64,000 bases of DNA from an uncultured Candidatus Melainabacteria bacterium (GTDB taxonomy: Bacteria; Cyanobacteriota; Vampirovibrionia; Gastranaerophilales; Gastranaerophilaceae). The stretch lies in the NCBI GenBank assembly GCA_934667125.1, contig CAKULF010000004.1:62001-126000 (forward strand), given 5' to 3'. Position numbers and translations under genes: made by a program. The notes beneath the pieces are model-generated. The model had not been told where the DNA came from. It saw nothing but the letters and a program-made list of their open reading frames with translations, and ran no database searches. Below are positions 59,922-64,000 of the stretch, piece after piece; the first letter of the stretch is position 1; the number at the start of each line of letters is the position of its first letter.

Positions 59922-61925
59922 GAAGAAATAGTTAAATTACGCAAAGAGATTGATATAAATTCTTATAAATATTATGTTGAGGATAACCCTATTCTTGAAG
60001 ATTGGGAATATGATAAGCTTTTTCGTAGGTTAAAAGAACTTGAAGAGCAAAGACCAGACTTAATTACGCCGACTTCTCCAACTCAAAGAGTGGGTGGAAT
60101 ATCAGAAAAATTTAATCAAGTTCCTCATAAAATAAGGCTTTACAGTCTTGATAATTCAAACAACTATGAAGAATTGAAAGCTTGGTATAATAGGGTTTTA
60201 AAGGATGTTGGCGAAAAATCAAACTCGCAACTTGGGCTTTTTCAAAATAATCTTGATGATATTGAGCTTGTGTCCGAGCTTAAAATTGATGGTTTAGCTA
60301 TTAGTTTGACTTATAAAAACGGCGTGTTTGTTCAAGGTTTAACAAGGGGCGACGGGGTTGTTGGCGAAGATATCACTAATAATTTAAAAACAATCAAAGC
60401 AATTCCTTTGAAACTTTTTGAAAACATCGATATTGAAGTTCGTGGCGAAATTTATATGCCTATAACTTCTTTTGAAAAATTGAACGCAAAACAAATTGAA
60501 AATAATCAAAAAACTTTTGCAAACCCAAGAAACGCAGCAGCAGGCTCTATTCGTCAACTAGACCCTAAAATCACAGCAAGCAGGGATTTATCAATTTTTG
60601 TTTATGCGGTTATTTTAGATAAAAAATTTAAAATTCTATCACATTCAGACGCTATGGATTTTTGTAAAAAACTTGGATTTAAAGTTAATAGCTATAAAAA
60701 ATGCAAAAACATCCAAGAAGCGATTGATTTTTGTGAAGACATGAAAGAAAAAAGAAAAACCTTAAATTATGCAACAGATGGGGTTGTAATTAAGGTAAAT
60801 TCTTACGCTAAACAAAATGAACTGGGTTTCACGGCTCGTGCGCCAAAATGGGCTACAGCGTTTAAATTTCCGCCTGAAGAAGTTTGGTCAATTTTAAAAG
60901 AAGTTGAATTTAGTGTCGGAAGAACAGGAATTGTTACTCCTGTTGCAATAATTGAGCCTGTAAACCTCTCAGGAAGCGTTGTCAGTCGTGCTTCTATGTA
61001 TAATTTTGATGAAATTGAAAGATTAAATATTTCTTTATATGATGAGGTTTTAATTAAAAAAGCAGCAGAAATTATTCCAAAAGTTGTTAAATCAAGAAAA
61101 ACCGATAAATCAACTCCGATTAATCTCCCAACAAAATGCCCGTGTTGCGGAACTGAATTAATTGACGTTGAGGGGGAAGTTGCTAAATATTGCCCAAATA
61201 AAAAGGGTTGTAGTGCTCAAATAAAGGGAAGAATTGAATATTTTGTATCAAAACAAGCTATGGACATTGATGGTTTGGGCGAAAGTATTATTGAGCAATT
61301 AATCAATAAAAAATATGTTTATAATTTTTCTGATATCTATAAATTGACTCAAAACGAGCTTTTGACGCTTGATTTAATTAAGGAAAAATCTTCAACAAAT
61401 TTATTAAATGCAATTGAAAAATCAAAAGATGTTTTATTATCAAAATTTATAAATGCGCTTGGAATTCGCCTTGTTGGAAAAGAATCGAGTGATATTTTGG
61501 CGCAAAATTTTAAAACAATTGATGAGCTTAAAGTTGCAAGCTATGAAACGCTATCCGAAATAGATGGAATTGGCGACAAGATGGCAAAATCTATTGTTGA
61601 TTATTTTGCTGATAAAGAAAATTTAGCTGTGATTGATGAAATGATAGCGCTTGGAGTTAAAATCACAAACAAATATAATGGCATTCAAGATTTAAGACTA
61701 AAAGGTCAAAGCTTTGTTATAACTGGGACTTTGGAAACTTTATCTCGTGAAGAAGCGCAAAGCAAATTAAAAGAGCTTGGTGCAAAAACTCCTAATAGCG
61801 TATCAAAAAACACAAGTTTTGTTGTCGTGGGCGCTTCTCCGGGGTCTAAAGCAACAAAAGCCGAACAGCTTGGAATTACGATTTTATCCGAAGATGATTT
61901 AATTAAAATATTAAAAGGAGAGTAG
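59910..61925 (+). CDS. ligA: NAD-dependent DNA ligase
   Basis: A 671-residue replicative ligase. Adenylation domain with KIDGLAIS (catalytic Lys near 124) and 'GRTGIVTPVA', OB-fold, a Cys4 zinc finger (CPCCGTELIDVEGEVAKYC), HhH repeats and a C-terminal BRCT domain ('GQSFVITGTLETLSREEAQ'). Full-length. Start has no ribosome site; see the promoter at 59874-59921. SIMPL gene follows after 5 bases. Confidence 0.97.
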   Translation: MDIQEEIVKLRKEIDINSYKYYVEDNPILEDWEYDKLFRRLKELEEQRPDLITPTSPTQRVGGISEKFNQVPHKIRLYSLDNSNNYEELKAWYNRVLKDVGEKSNSQLGLFQNNLDDIELVSELKIDGLAISLTYKNGVFVQGLTRGDGVVGEDITNNLKTIKAIPLKLFENIDIEVRGEIYMPITSFEKLNAKQIENNQKTFANPRNAAAGSIRQLDPKITASRDLSIFVYAVILDKKFKILSHSDAMDFCKKLGFKVNSYKKCKNIQEAIDFCEDMKEKRKTLNYATDGVVIKVNSYAKQNELGFTARAPKWATAFKFPPEEVWSILKEVEFSVGRTGIVTPVAIIEPVNLSGSVVSRASMYNFDEIERLNISLYDEVLIKKAAEIIPKVVKSRKTDKSTPINLPTKCPCCGTELIDVEGEVAKYCPNKKGCSAQIKGRIEYFVSKQAMDIDGLGESIIEQLINKKYVYNFSDIYKLTQNELLTLDLIKEKSSTNLLNAIEKSKDVLLSKFINALGIRLVGKESSDILAQNFKTIDELKVASYETLSEIDGIGDKMAKSIVDYFADKENLAVIDEMIALGVKITNKYNGIQDLRLKGQSFVITGTLETLSREEAQSKLKELGAKTPNSVSKNTSFVVVGASPGSKATKAEQLGITILSEDDLIKILKGE

Positions 61926-61930
61926 ATTTT

Positions 61931-62650
61931 ATGAAAAAATTATTAACTTCACTATTTTTAGCAATTTGCTTGATTTGCCCTTGCATGGCGGCTGAAAATG
62001 AATCAGTTTTATCTGTTTCATCAACTTTTGAAAAAGATTATACTCCTGACACTGCTAAAGTCAGTCTAAGCCTAACAAATAGCGGCATGTCAATTAAAGA
62101 TATTAAAGAAAAAAATGATAAAACAATTGTTGAAGTTATGGCTTTAATTAAAAAAGAATTAGGTCAAAATGAAACAATTAAAACAACAAAATATAGCGTA
62201 AACCCTGTATATAGCTATAAAAATAACGCTAGAGTTTTTCAAAGATATGAAGTAACAAACGGTTTTGAAGTAAAATTAAAAGATGTTACAAAAATTTCAA
62301 ACATAATTAAAATCGCAACCGATAACGGAATTAAAAACGTAGGAGACATTCGTTTTTATATTGAAGATAAAGAAAAAATTTCAAACGAAGCTATCCAAGA
62401 AGCAATCAAAATGGCAAAAGCAAGAGCTAATGTGATATCTAGCGCTGCAGGTGTTCAAATTTTAAAAATCAAATCAATCAATGTTAGAACATCTTTAGAC
62501 AATTCTTATTCTGCCGTTCGTTATTTAGCTTCATCAAATTTGATGTATAAATCAATGGACGCTGCCGCTTCTGAAACAGTTTCTCAACCAATCGAAGCAG
62601 GCGACATCAGGGTTAACGCTACAGCAAATATTGATTATTATTTAAAATAA
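61931..62650 (+). CDS. SIMPL-domain (DUF541) exported protein
   Basis: A 239-residue protein with a signal sequence (about 1-20, ending CMAA) and a SIMPL/DUF541 domain ('VSSTFEKDYTPDTAKVSLSLTNSG', C-terminal 'AGDIRVNATANIDYYLK'). The family (YggE-like) is periplasmic or outer-membrane associated, linked to oxidative-stress responses in E. coli; function is not settled. AAGGAG serves as ribosome site within the end of ligA. Ends at a terminator. Confidence 0.85.
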   Translation: MKKLLTSLFLAICLICPCMAAENESVLSVSSTFEKDYTPDTAKVSLSLTNSGMSIKDIKEKNDKTIVEVMALIKKELGQNETIKTTKYSVNPVYSYKNNARVFQRYEVTNGFEVKLKDVTKISNIIKIATDNGIKNVGDIRFYIEDKEKISNEAIQEAIKMAKARANVISSAAGVQILKIKSINVRTSLDNSYSAVRYLASSNLMYKSMDAAASETVSQPIEAGDIRVNATANIDYYLK

Positions 62651-62671
62651 TTTTTAAAAAAAATATATTTG

Positions 62672-62700
62672 AAAGCAAGCTTAAATGGCTTGCTTTTTTA
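62672..62700 (+). terminator. Rho-independent terminator after the SIMPL gene
   Basis: AAAGCAAGC (62672-62680) pairs with GCTTGCTTT (62688-62696), followed by T residues. Confidence 0.85.
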
Positions 62701-62807
62701 TTTTGTAAATGTTAAATTAGTCTTATAGACGTGGGATTAATTTAACTATCAAAGTTTTAAGATTGAAGCGTTTTTATATTAAGTTTACAGTTTGTCGTGG
62801 ATAATTT

Positions 62808-64000
62808 GTGAAATATACATTTAATAACAAGTTTCTAAAAGATAATTCTAAACCGGGGTCATATCGTCGTGGGTATGAAACTTTTCAAAAAGGCATGGTT
62901 GAAGAATTAAAATTCAATTCAAATATTGTTAGAGCGAAAGTTAAGGGCAATTTTAAATCTCATTATGAAACAGGGATTAAATTTACAAAATCTGATGTTC
63001 GCCCAACTTGCAACTGCCCTCTTGAAGAGCCTTGGTGTAAACATTGTATTGCGCTTGGTTTTGAAACTTTAAAAAATCATTTTTTTGATGAATTTTTATA
63101 TGAAAAAATGAATATTGAGCCGAATTTGATTGATGAAGATTTGGCAATGAATGAAAATCCTAAGGGTGATTTTATTTTCCATTTTAACCCTAAACGACGT
63201 CAAAATTTCTTTTCTATTCTTGTTATGAATAGGCACACAAGCAAGGTTATCCGTGACCTCGAGGCGGTTTTTAAGCAGATTATTCTTAAGCAAAAAGAAG
63301 ATGAAAATTTTGAATTAAATAATTCGCAAAAGCTTGAAGTTTTAATGTTTAAAATGTTGCTATCTACTTCAAGATTGGATAAAAAATCAGGTTGGTATGA
63401 TGTATCTATAAATAAATTTGATGAATTTTTCAAGATGTTGGCTAAAATGGATGATGTTATTGATGCTAAAACGCACAAAAAAATCAGATTTAGCGATGAT
63501 GTTTGGAATTTGTGTTTAGATGTTAATGTTTCTTATGTTGGAAATGTTTTATTAAGTTTATACTGGAAACGCAATGATATTGATGAAATTTATCCTTTTG
63601 AAGAGGTTAGATATTTTTCTCGCCAATTAAAATGGGGAAGATATAAAGATGTTATTTTCCCAACTGATGTTCAAGTTAGTGTTATTCCGCAAAACCTTAC
63701 TAAAGCAAGCTTTTCGGATATAAAAGACGCCGATGGCGGAAAATTTATTTATGAAGAACTTCCAAAATTAAAGGAAGTCATGACGGTTAATATGTCAGAA
63801 GAAATGGAAAAACTGACATTTGAAAAACGTCCGCCAAAATGTATCGTAGAGCTTGGTGTAGACTATGACCAATCTTTAAAAGCAAGCTTAGAATTTGAAT
63901 ATGATGGCGTTCGAGTTCCTTATCAAAAGCAATATAAAAGCCCTTATGTCACAATTAAAGACCAATCAAAAGACCTTTTGTATTGGGTTAAAAGAGATAT
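62808..64000 (+). CDS. SWIM zinc-finger protein, probable SNF2-type helicase (partial, 5' part)
   Basis: An open frame of at least 397 codons running off the window, starting with GTG at 62808 (an in-frame TAA lies just upstream). Residues ~15-60 (SYRRGYETFQKG...) lead into a SWIM zinc finger C68xC70x6C77xH79. The following ~300 residues match the region that precedes the SNF2 ATPase in bacterial SWIM-SNF2 proteins (such as those fused to DEAD/SNF2 motors), but no Walker motif is reached before 64000, so the helicase part is inferred. No stop codon was seen. Confidence 0.65.
   Translation, partial: MKYTFNNKFLKDNSKPGSYRRGYETFQKGMVEELKFNSNIVRAKVKGNFKSHYETGIKFTKSDVRPTCNCPLEEPWCKHCIALGFETLKNHFFDEFLYEKMNIEPNLIDEDLAMNENPKGDFIFHFNPKRRQNFFSILVMNRHTSKVIRDLEAVFKQIILKQKEDENFELNNSQKLEVLMFKMLLSTSRLDKKSGWYDVSINKFDEFFKMLAKMDDVIDAKTHKKIRFSDDVWNLCLDVNVSYVGNVLLSLYWKRNDIDEIYPFEEVRYFSRQLKWGRYKDVIFPTDVQVSVIPQNLTKASFSDIKDADGGKFIYEELPKLKEVMTVNMSEEMEKLTFEKRPPKCIVELGVDYDQSLKASLEFEYDGVRVPYQKQYKSPYVTIKDQSKDLLYWVKRD

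Noticed and set aside
1..64000. CRISPR arrays, transposases and prophage
   Set aside because: No regularly spaced repeats with unique spacers and no recombinase or phage structural gene were seen on either strand.

Overview
This is a low-GC, gene-dense chromosomal window from a flagellated, LPS-bearing diderm bacterium. The combination seen here points to a non-photosynthetic relative of cyanobacteria, Candidatus Melainabacteria / Vampirovibrionia and most likely the gut order Gastranaerophilales. The evidence is an AT-rich genome, a complete flagellar export gate beside a flagellin gene, KDO activation, an LptD-like outer-membrane protein, split accA/accD with efp-accB-accC, an Orn/Lys/Arg decarboxylase-fold protein, and several unusual family-restricted hypotheticals. 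The lineage is an inference from gene content; no rRNA is present to prove it. No photosynthesis gene, transposase, integrase, CRISPR array or prophage was seen.

Layout. 1-9.7 kb: a small acidic protein and a YkgJ-type cysteine-cluster protein, folP, rplY, a 1038-aa SF1 helicase with a C-terminal nuclease-like domain diverging from an AAA+ ATPase, a radical SAM protein diverging from a 66-aa Gly/Asn-rich peptide, then rpsL-rpsG. 9.7-12.8 kb: tgt-ndk and three hypotheticals. 12.8-21.5 kb (minus strand): one long flagellar/c-di-GMP transcription unit, fliP-fliQ-fliR-flhB-flhA-PilZ-membrane protein-histidine kinase-HD-GYP response regulator. 21.6-30.97 kb: fatty-acid precursor genes accD-accA and efp-accB-accC-cca, with rsgA-ispA-PAP2 between them. 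31-34 kb: flagellin, an XRE regulator and a large cysteine-rich pilin-like protein. 34-36 kb: rplS-rbgA-rnhB. 36-42.3 kb: envelope genes (a secreted SNase/PLD-like protein, an M23 peptidase, an LptD-like protein, kdsB). 42.3-47.6 kb: two TPR proteins and a second YkgJ protein. 47.6-53.8 kb: a HEAT-repeat protein diverging from a 1562-aa protein with EF-hand-like and HD domains. 53.8-64 kb: tRNA-Leu, DUF1858, a bifunctional-nuclease family protein, an acyl-CoA synthetase, a shortened uvrC, tRNA-Cys, a PLP decarboxylase, ligA, a SIMPL protein and the start of a SWIM/SNF2-type protein.

How the parts fit. The flagellar export genes share a transcription unit with a c-di-GMP receptor (PilZ) and a c-di-GMP phosphodiesterase candidate (HD-GYP), so motility and second-messenger control look coupled. 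accA, accB, accC and accD supply malonyl-CoA, and the acyl-CoA synthetase handles fatty acids. KdsB and the LptD-like protein supply and place LPS.

The most unusual signals are: (i) a recurring promoter layout in which a -10 hexamer sits exactly 6-7 nt before the start codon with no ribosome site, implying many leaderless mRNAs, including a 23-bp divergent ligA/decarboxylase promoter pair; (ii) the 1562-aa EF-hand/HD protein; (iii) the radical SAM / small-peptide pair, whose peptide gene shares a 12-bp upstream motif with another small gene 39 kb away; (iv) the pilin-like protein with a Ser/Gly stalk and a 14-cysteine tip; (v) UvrC ending just before its helix-hairpin-helix domain; and (vi) three covarying small hairpins in an intergenic region near 47.7 kb.
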